Shown here: positions 22,490-34,674 of the stretch, piece after piece
How positions within the stretch are numbered: the stretch's first letter is position 1
How the letters are laid out: each line of letters opens with the position of its first letter
From: Portulaca oleracea
Lineage: Eukaryota; Streptophyta; Magnoliopsida; Caryophyllales; Portulacaceae
DNA length: 64,000 nucleotides
Reading direction: 5' to 3'
NCBI GenBank assembly: GCA_029582165.1
Contig: JARFYH010000036.1
Location: forward strand, 1 to 64,000
The notes under the pieces: generated by a model
What the model saw: only the letters and a program-made list of their open reading frames with translations
What the model was told of the DNA's origin: nothing
Databases searched by the model: none
Translations under genes and position numbers: made by a program

Positions 22490-24280
22490 ATGATCCGAAG
22501 GGATCGATAGGAGGAAACCGAAGAAGGCACTCTTGTTATGCGGGTAAATCCCTTCAATGGCCGAGTTCATAGGTCTGTCTAAGAGGGATTAAACAGGAGT
22601 TACACTTCCGTTGCAGAAGCCGTATCTTAAAACCAGCATTGGGGACAATGTGGCCTTGATATTATTGTACTACTGTTTTAAAGTATGCTTCTTGGATATG
22701 AACCTCCCAAGGAGCATTCTGGCAACAAAATGATGAAAGTATTTTCGAATGTGATCGAGACAGGTGAGGGTTCAATCGTGTATTTCTTGTCTACTGTTTG
22801 CCTGTTCTGTATGTGACAGTATTGAAAATTCTGTGTCATATGATCTCCTATGAGGCTTCAAATAAAGCTTGCCTCTTATGTATGCCATATGATAAGAGTT
22901 TTTGTGCCTCTGATGTAAGTTATGCACAGTTGTTCAAGTTTAGTAGCCCTTTCATCATGCATTTATGGAGAAGTGGTCAGTAATTTCATCCTCTTTCATG
23001 CCTTTCCTTTTCTTTTCATTTGTTTTCTTGTTTGATCAAACAATTGGCTCAGCAAATGTTAGCAACAGAACAGAAACATGAGCCCTTGAAACTGAAGAGA
23101 AAATGTATGCCACAAATGGTACCAATAATATATAAACTGGTGAACAAAAGAGTAAGTAAGCAGATAGAATCCAGCTTGTACAAATTCCTTTTGCAAAGGT
23201 CTTTGAAGATCTAGGCATCCATCCCTACTGAGAAGTCAGAATACTTCATTTGGTTAATAAAGAAAAGAAAAGAGGTGCACTCTACAAAATAAACAAATAA
23301 ACAGAGCAGAGCAGCATTCATCTTCTTCTAAGCTTCTTCTTAACCTACATAATCATAATCCTCTGGCATCAGCTAATTACAATCATCAACCCCCCCTCCC
23401 CTAACTCACATCAACTTACATACTGATACTACTACCACTACTATCCAATACAACTTCCCTTCAACTATTCTCTAACATTTATCCAACCGTCAGTTACATG
23501 AGAATCACAGCTGCTACCTGCCAACAAAAAAACAGAGGACCAATTAAAAGACTGTCTAAGATACTGCATGTAGATCTGCAGATTATCAGCAAATCTCCAG
23601 AGATTTATTTCTATTATGGCACAAAAGCAAACCAAGGGATAAATTCAATGCAACACTGCTCAGGTCTACTACCATGCAAACCTAAAACAGTTTTCCAGTC
23701 ATGATTCCCAGGAGCAAAGACTATCACCATAAGTTTTCATGGTTGTCCTGTCCAGTTTCAGATAACCTAGCTGAAATTTCTTCATGTTCTTATACTTCCA
23801 GCAAATTAAACAATGGGTGTCCGCGACCAAATGAAGATGCTTGCCCGTCAAAGTCTAAATTCGTTGGTGAAGAATATAAAAGTGGTTCTAGATTGGGTTA
23901 CACTACTGAGGAGGCTCCAACTTGTGACAACCACTCCCTCCCAAAACACGCAGGAGAGGAGTGTTGGATTGTGAAAGTCTGGATTAAGGAGTCAAAATAA
24001 TTTGCCACAGAGGGTCAGAGCTTGAATATTAAAACAGGTATAAATCCTAAATGGTGATAATAAGCACACACACTTGGTCAGAAGTGCTTCAACAATAACC
24101 TAACAGGATTCCTGTCAATATGATCTAGAAAAAAGCTGGCTGGTTAAGGCTTAATTGAATTGCCAGAGGCCCAGAATGATTCAAAAAAAATGGAAATAAG
24201 TAAGACAGAGACATCATCCTACAGAGCTAAATGTGAAATCATTAGTTGGTACTTGGTACTAACCACATATTATGTCATGC
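22490..24280. other. Convergent intergenic region between NHX4-like and SWIB genes
   Basis: Holds the NHX 3' untranslated region (to perhaps 22900, AATAAA at 22861) and the 3' untranslated region of the minus-strand SWIB gene. An open frame at 23701-24000 (99 codons, +) resembles nothing I know. No RNA gene is recognised. Confidence 0.5.
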
Positions 24281-27200
24281 TCACTGAGAAAGATGATTGC
24301 GGGCAAGTGCTTCTCTAATCCCTGGTGTTGTGATGCTCTCACATCCAAAGAGTTCCTGAAGCTTTGTGTCACATATGACCGTAGAATTCAATGGATCCTG
24401 GAAATTCCATGAGATCGTCAGTTAGAAAATTATAAGCAGTCTGCCCATAGCAGATACTCAGAACTCAAGCACACATGTAGGCTGTAGCAAAGACAATGCA
24501 TCAAACGCTAACAAATTTCATATGTATGCTTAACAGATGGGAAACTATCACCCACAACACTTGACTTGGCCTTTGGTTATGAATCAGGAAACTGCGCTGT
24601 AATGCAGTAAGTCAGCATAAAGAGGCCCCGTGCTTATACCAAAGTACACTTCATCACTCTTAGTACAGGTCATAATCTCTAATGAACACATAAAATTATC
24701 TTTTTCAGCCTGCACATCTATTTCCTCAGATACCAGGTTTTCAGCTTTAGAAACAAGCAAAACTATCTACTAACATCTAAGAAATCCATATTCCATGGAG
24801 CCTGTACATGGATGCCTAGAACACATCTTGGTTCAAAGTCATGCCGTAACCTTCTCACAAGTTACAATGACGCCCTCTTCACTTTTCAGCTTTCTTACAG
24901 TTCACCTAGTCACTACAGCCTTAATGAACTCTAGCAATGAACTCCAAGGATAAGCAAGTATTTATTAGAGAACAGCACTGCAACAAACACACAACCCCTA
25001 GCACACATGCCTTAACTACTCAGAGCACATCGGATGTTGAGAGGTTATTCAATTGCTTATTCGTAAAAATGACACCCCTCATTAATTGTAAGGGAGGATT
25101 TCTGGAAAATGAATCCTTGTAAGGAGAATCTCATGTTTAGGTAGGACCAATGCCCCCCCCCCCTTTTTTTTTTGCTTTAAATTTGCCTGTCTTTGCATCA
25201 GAATTTAAAAGATTTGAAGACACTATGACCTATGTCATTTACTAGATTATTTCCAATCTTAAAACATATCATAGTCTTTAAGGTTCTTTCCAGTTTGTGT
25301 CCCAGAAGGACTAGCAACACTTATTTCTTGAGATAGATCTGTTCTACTCCTTTCTCATATCCTACCAAAACATATCATGAGCAAAGAATTTTTCCATAAC
25401 ATTAATAAATTGAATTAAAGTCATACAGAACCTAAAGAACTTGAGAGTTCTAAGAGTAATGAAGGCCTTCTCACCATTGAAAATATGTCTAACCACCAAC
25501 ATGGAAAGTTCTACTACAAAAATCACTCATGTCTAAGTTATCATACTGCACTATGAAGGTAAGACCTGATGTAAGGACAACTGTCGTGCAACTATGAGCA
25601 TATTTACATCAGACAACAGCTCTAGCAAGAAAAGGGATATGCTCATATGCATGATACTGTAGAAGTTTATTTGATAGCAAGTCACTACTTGACATTTGTC
25701 TTTGCTTGAGCAAAATGCTGCTGCACTTTAGTAGTATACAAATATATTAAATCATCACAAGCAACAACATGACATATTTGCTTAACCTTCACAAACTTCA
25801 GTTACAGAAATGTCACACGATGGATTAACAAGTCAAAGAAAGGTGCAAAGCATCAAGCAAAGTACCCACCTCCAAGCCTTCCACCTTAATGTACTCTTCA
25901 ATGCGCTTATATACTTCTGATTGAAGCATCTCCTTCTCATTAGTACCAAAGAATTTTGCAAGTGCTTCAGAGATCACAATAGGAGCGGCTTCAGTGCTTG
26001 GAACTTCAGATTCTTCAACCTTAGCTTTCTTGGACTGTTGACCTGAATCCTCTGAAACCAGTAGAACGCCCATCAGAATCAAAGATTTCAGCTTAAGATA
26101 AACTTTGCATTATGAATATCTCTTGTCACATTCTTACTTGTAGAATCGAGAGGAACAATATGTTTTGCCAGCAGCTTGTTCATCTGAAACATGTCTGTAG
26201 AATCAGTCTCAAAGACAAGCCGTAACTCATCATTGCAAACTATCTTTCTTTTGTTACTTGGATCTTGGAGATTGTGTTTCCTTATATAAGCCCAGAGCTG
26301 CTTAACAATCTGCATTGTATACACAAACAGAATTATTAGAGAGAAGCAAACATGCGGGCATGAGCCAGGAAGTAAAAATAAGAAGAAAAATCAAATGAAA
26401 AGGCACAGTACCTCAGTTCGAGCCATAGTAGGTTGGCCAACAATTGCTTGGAGCTGTGGCGAAACGCCACAAAGTTTATTCAGACCACCCGGACCCCCTC
26501 TTCTCTTGGGTCTGCTCTGAGCACTGGAATTGAAATTAAGCGAGCAGGTGAGGAAATAATTCAAAAAAAACGAGCAATAGAAAATATTACAGGGAGTGAA
26601 ACTACTGCTGTAACCCCCCCCCCCCCCCTCCCCTCCCCTCCCCCAAAAAAAAGGAAGAAAAAGCACACAAAGTCGCACACAAATACAAAATGCATCCAAA
26701 AGAGAGTGAAAAGGCCATGCATTAACATTACATATGAGTAGGACTGTAATACCCAGGCACATGGTTAAAGTATGGCTTAAAAGGACTGAAATGACTACTT
26801 ATATCACCAAGGTGTGTCTTCTTTTTAGGAAATTTGCAAGAAAACTGATTTACAAAGATCAACAAATCAACACGGAAAAAGCCATGCCCTTACAGAAATG
26901 AAGTTCGAAAAGGGGCTCAATGTTATTGCCAGTAAACATAAGCTGCTATCATGCCAACAAGACAGATATTGTCCTTGAGCCTAAAACTTATTGTTAGAAA
27001 AAAACTTTACTAAAGAAGTATTCATATATAACAAGAAATTTCAAACTATCACTTCTCCTAGTTAGTATGCAGAAAACTGTAAGAAACATTGTTACTATCC
27101 CAGCTACGGGTGCTGATACAGAAACCTTTCATGCTCCTGCTCAAAAGAAACAAGAAATTTATCGTGCTTGCAACTGGTCCAATGAAATTACCAATGAAGG

Positions 27201-28662
27201 TGTGTACAATTAATCACTCCAATTTGAAATTACCAACTGTTTAATCACAGCTCACAGGAAAGCTTCTCACAAGTGACCATTCAACAATAAAATTCCAAAC
27301 CCCAATCAATTTTATTGATCAATTACAACAAAGTTGAAAAATCACTTGGTTTAAACATATATTAAATTCAAGTCTAATTAACTCGAATTTAACCCAATTA
27401 ATTTTGTCAATCAATAAATCCAATTTGATTTACGTCACAAGAATATATTCGCGGTCCCAGGTAAGCCAACTGTTTATGCATTCAAGTTTATCACAAGTGC
27501 AAAAATGCAGCAATAAATTCAAACCCCCATCAGTCACGGGTTACTACTGGTAAGGAAGTTACTTGGGAGCATTTTGTAAAAGTAGTCAGTAATTTTGGAA
27601 CTTGGGTTGCCCTGAGGTACTTGGTCATTTCAAAAGCACAAAGAAGCACAGAGGCAAGAACCCTAGATTTTAGCTGATCCACAAGATACTTCAAAGCCTG
27701 AAACTCTGAGGAAAGGAAGAAACCCCAAATGAATCACAATCAAGAGAAAGAGCAATTTTTCCACATAAACACTGCTTAACTTTAGTAAGAACAAAAACAA
27801 CTCCTGCCTCTTCTACCCCCCCTTTCCTCATAAATCAAATATTCCTCCTACCCTAATACCCAAATGTCCCGAAAATAGGCAAATCTCTGAAAATGATCCA
27901 AATGCCCGAATTTGAAGCACAAAAAGGAGGAATGAGTACCAAAAATCAGAAAAGATACTAAATTCCCCCAGCCCACCAACTTTCCAGATTAGGGCACAAA
28001 ATGCGTACACATGTAATGTAACCGCATCATCGACGCAGTCAACAACAGGAGATGCACAAATTTCTCAATTCGGAACACCCCCTAAAGTCAAATTGAAAAA
28101 TTCGCAAAACAAACCCGAAAGCCCTCAATTTGAAATCAAAGAGATAACCCTAAAAATTGAACGACTGAAAAGAGCAACAAAACCCCAAAAATGGAGATAA
28201 AAGAGGGAGAAATAAAACACAAAACCTCTCCTTTGGCGGCGCCGAAGAGTGAGAATCAACAACTGCACTGGCACAAGGCTGGCCGAAACTGATCTCAGTG
28301 GGCCCCCGATGTCCGGCGACTGCTCCGCCGAAAGTGGGCGGGAAATGAGAGTGCGGAGGATGGTGAGGATGATAAACATGGTGATGAGGGACAGGGTGAG
28401 GGTGGGGACTGAGATTAGGGTTAGGGTTAGGGCTAGGGTTAGGATTAGGGTTAGGGTTTAGAATATGGGTTCTGGGAATGAGGGGAGGGGGATTGAAGAA
28501 AAGGGTGATCTGGGCACGAATGAAATCGAGTTTACTGGAGAGATCGAAGCCCAATTTGGATTGAAGACGAAGAATAACGTCGTTGAAGGAGGTGATAGTA
28601 CCAGGTGTAGTCTCTCGCAAAAGAGAAGCTAAAGCCTCAACTATTTCTTGGTCCGACGCCAT
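24281..28662 (-). CDS. SWIB/MDM2-domain protein, UAF30-like, 5 exons, 339 aa
   Basis: Probably a nuclear chromatin or transcription cofactor: SWIB domains occur in SWI/SNF BAF60 subunits and in yeast UAF30, part of the RNA polymerase I upstream activation factor. Exons (minus): 28226-28662, 26412-26523, 26138-26309, 25870-26051, 24281-24397; 1020 nt. Residues 1-60 (MASDQEIVEALASLLRE...) look like a DEK-C domain. Residues ~67-115 are Pro/Asn then His/Pro-rich. SWIB domain 1 is ~155-237 (GGLNKLCGVSPQLQAIVG, IVKQLWAYIRKHNLQDPSNK). SWIB domain 2 is ~263-338 (IVISEALAKFFGT, DPLNSTVICDTKLQELFG, ending LARNHLSQ). All junctions keep phase. The exon 1 donor (gag-ag|gttttg) is the least certain. Function is inferred from domains only. 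Confidence 0.9.
26610..26655. repeat. Poly-C tract in SWIB gene intron 1
   Basis: A run of about 15 C is followed by CTCCC repeats and an A-run. A similar C10/T10 tract lies at ~25153 in intron 4 of the same gene. Such homopolymers are often miscounted in assemblies. They are intronic and have no coding effect. Confidence 0.8.
28412..28460. repeat. TTAGGG-type repeats within SWIB gene exon 1
   Basis: The plus strand reads as tandem TTAGGG units with small variants (GGCTAGGG, GGATTAGGG). On the coding strand this becomes CCCTAA repeats read as alternating Asn-Pro, residues ~67-83. Plant telomeres normally use TTTAGGG, so this looks like simple-sequence expansion in a coding region rather than telomeric DNA. 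Confidence 0.85.
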
Positions 28663-28689
28663 TTTTGAATTGGATGATGGGGAATTATA

Positions 28690-28692
28690 TTT

Positions 28693-28737
<45 letters not shown>

Positions 28738-28880
28738 CTAACAGAAAAAAACGGATTCTATCCACCCACTACTACCCACCTTCTCTCTATCTCTCTCTAT
28801 CTGAGTCGCTGTCTCTCTCTGTGTGTGTCTGTCTGTGTCTTTCTCTCTCTTATTTCTATCTCTCTCTCTCTTTCTCTCAG
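28690..28880. promoter_or_regulatory. CT/GA microsatellite upstream of the SWIB gene ATG
   Basis: A pure CT run at 28695-28733 and further CT-rich sequence to about 28880 sit directly upstream of the ATG at 28662 on the minus strand. Read in the gene's direction this is (GA)n. GA-rich leaders and promoter-proximal GAGA elements are common in plants and bind BBR/BPC proteins. The role here is inferred from position only. Confidence 0.5.
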
Positions 28881-29459
28881 AAACATACAGGGTGGGCTTC
28901 ATTCAGACTGATGATAAGTGGTATTTTAAATTATATTTTGACAAAAAAAAGCCCATCTTATTCTACGCCTTCTTTATTTATTCTTCAGGACATTCTCTCG
29001 AGTCTTACCCGACACAAATCTGGGGGCTTTCGACTTTTTGAGGTGGATGTGTGAAAAGGAGCTTAGTTTATTTTGGATTTAATGGAAATATATTCAATTT
29101 ATAAATTTTGGATATTGTTTTTAAGAGCAAGGTTTTTAAAATTAGGATCTTAATGTGAATTGAATCTGGAGTAGTTGACGGATCATAGAATCATAATAAT
29201 TCATAGATTCATAGAATTATCAAAATCTAGATCAAAATCGTAAGATCATAAGATTTTATCATAAAATCGATTTCATAAGTGAGCATGAGAAATGAGGTAA
29301 ATTTTTCGAAAAGAATTGAGCATTGAAAATATAGAAAAAAATGGAAATTGAGTTTGACAAAGCGAGCATCAATCCTATTAAAAAGAGACATTTGATTAAT
29401 ATTTAAAAGCTCTTTGCTTTCACGTATACGTGGTGTATCAAACACTATTCATCAAGATT

Positions 29460-29660
29460 TCATTCTATGACAATTCACCACACTCCACCACACTTTATCA
29501 CAAATCATTACTAAAATATTTTCTTATTTTTCTCTCTCCTCACTTTTTCCCTCTACTTTTTACATTCTCTCTCATCACCTACTCCACCTACCACAACTTC
29601 CACCACAACTTACCACAATCCACCACACTTCACCACACTTATTCAATTTCCACCGCATGA
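29460..29660. mobile_element. CCAC-rich MITE remnant, related to 2623-2858
   Basis: The interior (ccaccacactttatcacaaa, then ctctctcctcac, then ccacaacttaccacaat) matches the inside of the 2623-2858 MITE word for word in places. The terminal inverted repeats are not preserved, so the ends are approximate. Confidence 0.5.
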
Positions 29661-29724
29661 ATCATAGATCATCGCATCAAGATCGTATAAAAGAGATAAA
29701 CGGGCCTAAATTTAGGTCACTATA

Positions 29725-29965
29725 GGCCCTGTTCTTTTAGGTATAGGAAAAATATAAATAAGGTAAGGCAAAATTACATAAGGAAAAGGTAAGTAAAGTA
29801 GTGGAAGTAGTAAATGTCGCGTCATCTATTATATTTTATTTTAAATAAATTTTGTGAGCTAAATAAAAAATTTTGAAACTAAATTATCTAAAAGTACAAC
29901 CTTATTATTTTGGATGATAAGATAAGATAAAGTAAAATTTTACTTATCTTACAAAAGAAAGGGGC
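29725..29965. mobile_element. MITE with GGCCCTGTTCTTTT end
   Basis: A 241 bp unit with inverted ends GGCCCTGTTCTTTT and GCCCCTTTCTTTT (reverse complement of the right end), flanked by TATA at 29721-29724 and 29966-29969. The first 14 bases equal those of the MITE at 2623, but the AT-rich interior is different. Confidence 0.7.
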
Positions 29966-29969
29966 TATA

Positions 29970-31455
29970 TAAGAATTTTACAATTTTAAACAAGAATTTT
30001 TGTACCCAATTCGTTAGAACTAGTGAACCATCCTTTTCTTTTTTATGCTTATAGCTAATTATAAGCTTGACATTTTAAGGGTTTTCTTTCATAATAAAAA
30101 GAAGAAGAAGAATAAAAAAGAAACCTCCTTATTTGTTACACTTTCTGTTGCTTAGAATCAAATGCAAGACAAGACAACTACCACTCTAGTGTCTAAGCCC
30201 ATTGGATGAGGTAATGATATGATGAATAATGAATAATAATATAATATATATACTAAACCCAAGTTGAGTAGCAAAAGGTTGCCTTGTCCAATATTGGCAA
30301 TGGGAGATTGATTCCTTCATTTAATTTAATATTGACTTAATATCAAAAACATCCCTGTTTAAATCTTTTCTTTTACCATGGTAAGCAATGTAAATCGTTC
30401 TGAATCAGATAAATACTATATTAGATTTGATAAAAATCTACAGACCTACAAAATCTTGTCATTCAAGTCTCCTACTTTATAGTGTGTATATATATTTGCG
30501 CATGTGTGTGTGGTAAGAATGTAAATTCCATTCCATTAGCAAGACACTTCTAATGTGGAAGATCCAACTCGTACAACTAATAAGAGCCATAACTAATGTA
30601 GTTAGAAACTTAGGATCCAACTGAGTATAAAAACTATACAATTTGTCTAACTTTTCAGACAATTTTGCAACATACAACAATGTTTATAAAAGAAAATATT
30701 GGATTCCTTTTGGTATATGAGCTCAAAAGTGTTTCTCTGAGAATCAAGTTGTTTTTTATCTTTTATATAGAGTTGAAAATGGTCATTATAAACACACATA
30801 CACACATACAATACTTATATATATAACATTCGACATGATTAATTATTTTTCCTAAAAGAGAAAACTAGCAAGCTTAATGTGGACGATGATGTCAATTAAA
30901 AATCTTTGGTAAATATTTTTAAAAACATGTCAAAATGTTGATCCATTACTTATGGCATAAAATAAAAAAAATGAAGAGAAAATTAAACTAGTAATTTGAG
31001 TTTTTTTGGGTTCTACCTAAATTGACTCTATTATGCTGATCATTCTTCACATTTATTGGATCACCACATGATGAGTACCCAATTTAGTACAAACTCCCCC
31101 ATTTATCTCTTTTGTTATCCTAATTAGGGCTCCTTCAGTAAATTCCTTCTTTTTCTCTCCTTTTCTTTCCTTCAATTCAAGGCAAACACCATGTTATCCA
31201 ACACCTCTTTCCATCCAAACTTGCAAATTCTTTAACTCTTTTCCCCCCTCACCTTTTTCCTAATGAGTTATGTTTCTTTTACCACAATTCTAAACCTCTC
31301 AATCAAATCATGCACATAATTTCCATGATAAATCCTTAAGGAACAACTATTCATTTTGATCTCAAATTTCACAAAGTAACTTGCTTGATCAAATTTTGTC
31401 ATTCTCTTTAAAAACAAATTAAAGGAGGAAAATTGTTTGAAAGCATAATTAATAA
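29970..31455. other. Upstream region of the RhoGDI gene
   Basis: AT-rich with short simple repeats (gaagaagaag near 30103, acacacatacacacataca near 30790). No element or gene is recognised. The RhoGDI promoter and leader must lie within it, but I cannot place the start. Confidence 0.4.
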
Positions 31456-32927
31456 ATGGGTGGTGACACAGAAGGTTCCCACAGCAGACATCCCAGTGAA
31501 GTCTCATTGGCTGGAGAAGAAGATGAGGAAAACGTTGCCTTGCAATTGGGCCCTAAATGCAGTATTAGGGAACACCTTGAGAAAGATAAGGTTTTACTTC
31601 TTTCTATTTTTCTTTTTAAATATTTTATTATACTTATTCTAATGATGATGAGTATCAAAATAAAATAACTTCTTGTTAATTTTGTTTTAAATTGATTGGA
31701 TGAAGGATTACAATATGAACTAAACTCAAAATTGAATACTTAAAAACTGTTTTATAGGTCTCCTTGAATCAACCTACAAACGATTATGTTTGTCAATGAT
31801 AAGATTGTCTACATCTAAATCTCCTCAAATCCGTAAGGTTTTGACCGTACGAGTCCTAAATAGTGGCAGTGTTGTAAAATTATGTTTGTCAAGGAAAAGG
31901 GTCCCAAAAAATTCAAATTGCTTAATCAATTATAAGATGTTTTAGTAACATGGCAGGATGATGAGAGTTTGAGGAAATGGAAGGAACAACTCCTTGGCAA
32001 TGTGGATATCAACGCAGCTGAAGGTATATGTTAATTATTAATCACTATCGCACATAGTAACATCTGTCTAGATAAGACTATCAATATCTAAATCATAGCA
32101 AACCTATACAAGCGAGTGTTATATTTTCTAGCACAATCTTATATGTATTGAAAGATGGGGGTTACAATATGATGTGTTTTTGAATGTAGAAAATGTTGAG
32201 CCAGATGTGAAGATATTAAGCTTGACAATAGTTTCTCCTGGTAGAGAGGATTTAGTATTACCATTGCCTGAGGATGGGGATCCAAAGGGGTTGTGGTTTA
32301 CCTTGAAAGAAGGTAGCCCATACACTCTCCGCTTTTGCTTCCAAGTTAGCAACAATATTGTGTCTGGCCTTAGGTATGTCAACACTGTCTGGAAGACTGG
32401 TCTCAAAGGTACCCTAATCTACTCTATTATATTATTACCCCAATTACTTATAATCTATTTTCACATTTCATTATTTTCCCCTTAATTATTTGTTACAATT
32501 AAGATGGTCTCACGATGCATTACCTACAAATGAATGAATAAACTTATAGTTGATAGCACCAAAGAAATGCTTGGGACCTTCAGCCCTCAGCCAGAGCCAT
32601 ACACACATGAGATGCCAGAAGAGACGACTCCTTCAGGCTATTTTGCAAGAGGCAACTACACAGCCAAATCCAAGGTAGATCAATCCTCAATTTGAAGGTC
32701 TTTTTTTGATACTTATTTACCTCAACATTTGCGACTTTCTGATTGTGCACCTATGTTTTTCCAAGTATACATTTAGATAAACACTTGTTTAATTAGTAAT
32801 GTCAACATTAATTCCTAAACTATTGTATCATAATTTTGTGTGTTTTCAGTTCCTCGATGATGACAACAAATGTTACCTAGAGATCAATTACACATTCGAC
32901 ATCCAAAAAGATTGGCCATCTAAATGA
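31456..32927 (+). CDS. Rho GDP-dissociation inhibitor, 5 exons, 207 aa
   Basis: Binds prenylated ROP/RAC GTPases, keeps them soluble and inactive in the cytosol, and so restricts where cell polarity signals arise. Exons: 31456-31590, 31957-32023, 32190-32408, 32550-32674, 32850-32927; 624 nt. The N-terminal regulatory arm is residues 1-60, acidic (AGEEDEENVAL). The DDESLRKWKEQLLG helix region is ~46-59. The immunoglobulin-like prenyl-binding fold follows, with VKILSLTIVSP, SPYTLRFCFQV, GLRYVNTVWKTGLKVD, LGTFSPQPEPYTHEMPEETT, PSGYFARGNYTAKSKFLDDD and the ending YTFDIQKDW. Plant family members are usually near 220-240 aa, so the N-terminal arm is a little short. The ATG chosen is the first in frame in exon 1. 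Confidence 0.95.
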
Positions 32928-33479
32928 TGAAGGATCCAAGTTTATTTATGCATTTTTTTTTATCTTCTTCTTACTATCGATCGATCCCCAGCTAGCTAGT
33001 TATCCTACTGCAGAGTAATTTCATGAGCCAAGATTTTGTTCAAAGTCCTCTCTATTAAATTCTCAGAAGAGGAGTATATTATGACGAAGATAGCAATTAA
33101 TGGAGAAGCTAATTAAGCTAGCTAGGTAGAGATATATATCACATGGCTATTGGTTTCAATAAGAAGCTCCAATCCATATATTTTTATTCAACAAACTATA
33201 GTAATTAGTGTCATATTTTACCTAATGTAATCTACTTCTTGTGTGTTTAAATTTTGGGCGATAGCCTTACTTTTTCTAAACAATATTCATAAGCATTTTT
33301 GTACAGGAAATACAAATTTTTTTAATTAAATAATAATTACTCCCAAAAATTTTTCTCTCTGTTTACTCTTTTAGTATTTGTCTTATTAAGCACCTGACCA
33401 AGTTCAGAAATAATGAGAACCAGGCAACATAAAAACAAAATAATCAAGCTTTGCTACAATTGCAGTAAACCCGAGGACC
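32928..33479. other. RhoGDI 3' side, intergenic
   Basis: 3' untranslated region and AT-rich spacer. A 45 bp block at about 33405-33450 (agaaccaggcaacataaaaa) recurs at 34624-34668 on the other side of the copia-like LTR with ~85% identity. Confidence 0.5.
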
Positions 33480-34620
33480 TGTTGGGTTTGATGGCCCATT
33501 TTTATTTTTTTAATTAAGCCACTTAATTGGATAAATAGTTAATGATTTATTTATGTGGGTAATTACAATTTTTCAAGTGGCTAATTAATTCTACATGTAC
33601 AACCCACAATCCTAGCTAGCTAACAAATTTTGCTCAACATACAATGATTTCAAGAGTTCTATTATGTCAACAAGTTGTATCCCTATATCTCATGAGTGAG
33701 TTTGTTGATAAAGACTTCTAATAAAAGATATGTACTAGACATGGCTGGATCAAATTCTTAGGGTTATTTTACCGGTGGTATATATTTCTATTATAAATAT
33801 GGGTTATTAGACCTATTCAAAAGTCGGGCCGGGTTACGGGTCGGGTCGGAAGTTTTTGACCCGGCAGCCCGAGCTCGACCCGACCACACCATTGGGCCAC
33901 GTACCTTCGGCCTAAGCCTTGACCTTACGGGCCATGGGCCGGATCAACGGGCCGACAAATATATAAAATGGATTTTTTAATTAAAAAAGTCTAAAAATTT
34001 ACGCGTTTTATTTATGTATTTAGTCGGGTCACAAAAACTAAAACTTAATGTAAGATTTGCTTTGAAAAAATTTGTATTTAATCAGGTCTTCGGGCCGGGT
34101 CGGGTCATCGACCCGGGCCCGACCCGACCATACTTCGGGGCCCCGACTTTTTTCGGGCCGGGTCACCTTATAAAATTGTGACCTTGACCCACATTTTTTC
34201 GGGTTGGGCGGGTCCCCGGCCCGTTGAACAAATCTAGTTATTATCAACCTATTCAAGCACACTTGTATGGAGAACTTCTTCACCTCTACCCATCCCTAGG
34301 TTGTGAGAGTATTTTGAGAGTTGTTATTTTGCTTCAGATTATTCCTGTTGTGCTATACGCCGTTTAAGATCTCTCTTGTAATCTCTCTCCTTATACTAGT
34401 GGATTATTGTTGCATTGCTGTCCGTGATTTTTTCCACTTTGGGTTTCCATGTAAATCTTGTGTCCTTATACTCTCTATTTTAAGATTGATCTTGTCATAT
34501 TTTTTTTCAATTTATATGTCCTGGTAATTTTTCTTCCGCTGCAAATACTAGGCTCTTTCTTTCAATCTTAACATATCCAAAAAGTATTACTCAATTTCTG
34601 CATCATATTTATATAGGTTC
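33480..34620 (+). mobile_element. Copia-like LTR, disrupted
   Basis: Starts TGTTGGGTTTGATGGCCC and contains the typical copia U5-type text ggattattgttgcattgctg and ccactttgggtttccatgta near 34400-34450. It probably ends at taaca ~34572 or caaca ~34624. No gag-pol is seen, so it is a solo LTR or remnant. I could not find a convincing 5 bp target duplication. A MITE at 33808-34236 is inserted in it. Confidence 0.5.
33808..34236. mobile_element. GC-rich MITE nested in the copia-like LTR
   Basis: A 429 bp unit with imperfect inverted ends TAGACCTATTCAA and TAGATTTGTTCAA, flanked by gttat at 33803-33807 and 34237-34241. The inside is dominated by CGGGCCGGGTCGGGTC-like words in both directions, sharply unlike the AT-rich surroundings. 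The larger match (ggttatta/agttatta) could be an 8 bp hAT-type duplication. Confidence 0.6.
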
Positions 34621-34674
34621 AACAGTAATGAGAATAAGGCAACATAAAAACAAAACAACCAAACTTTTGCGGAG

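Noticed and set aside
23701..24000. 99-codon open frame on the plus strand
   Set aside because: No recognisable family and it lies in the 3' flank of the minus-strand SWIB gene; treated as chance.
28412..28460. Interstitial telomere
   Set aside because: Only ~8 variant units, within an in-frame exon, and not the plant heptamer.
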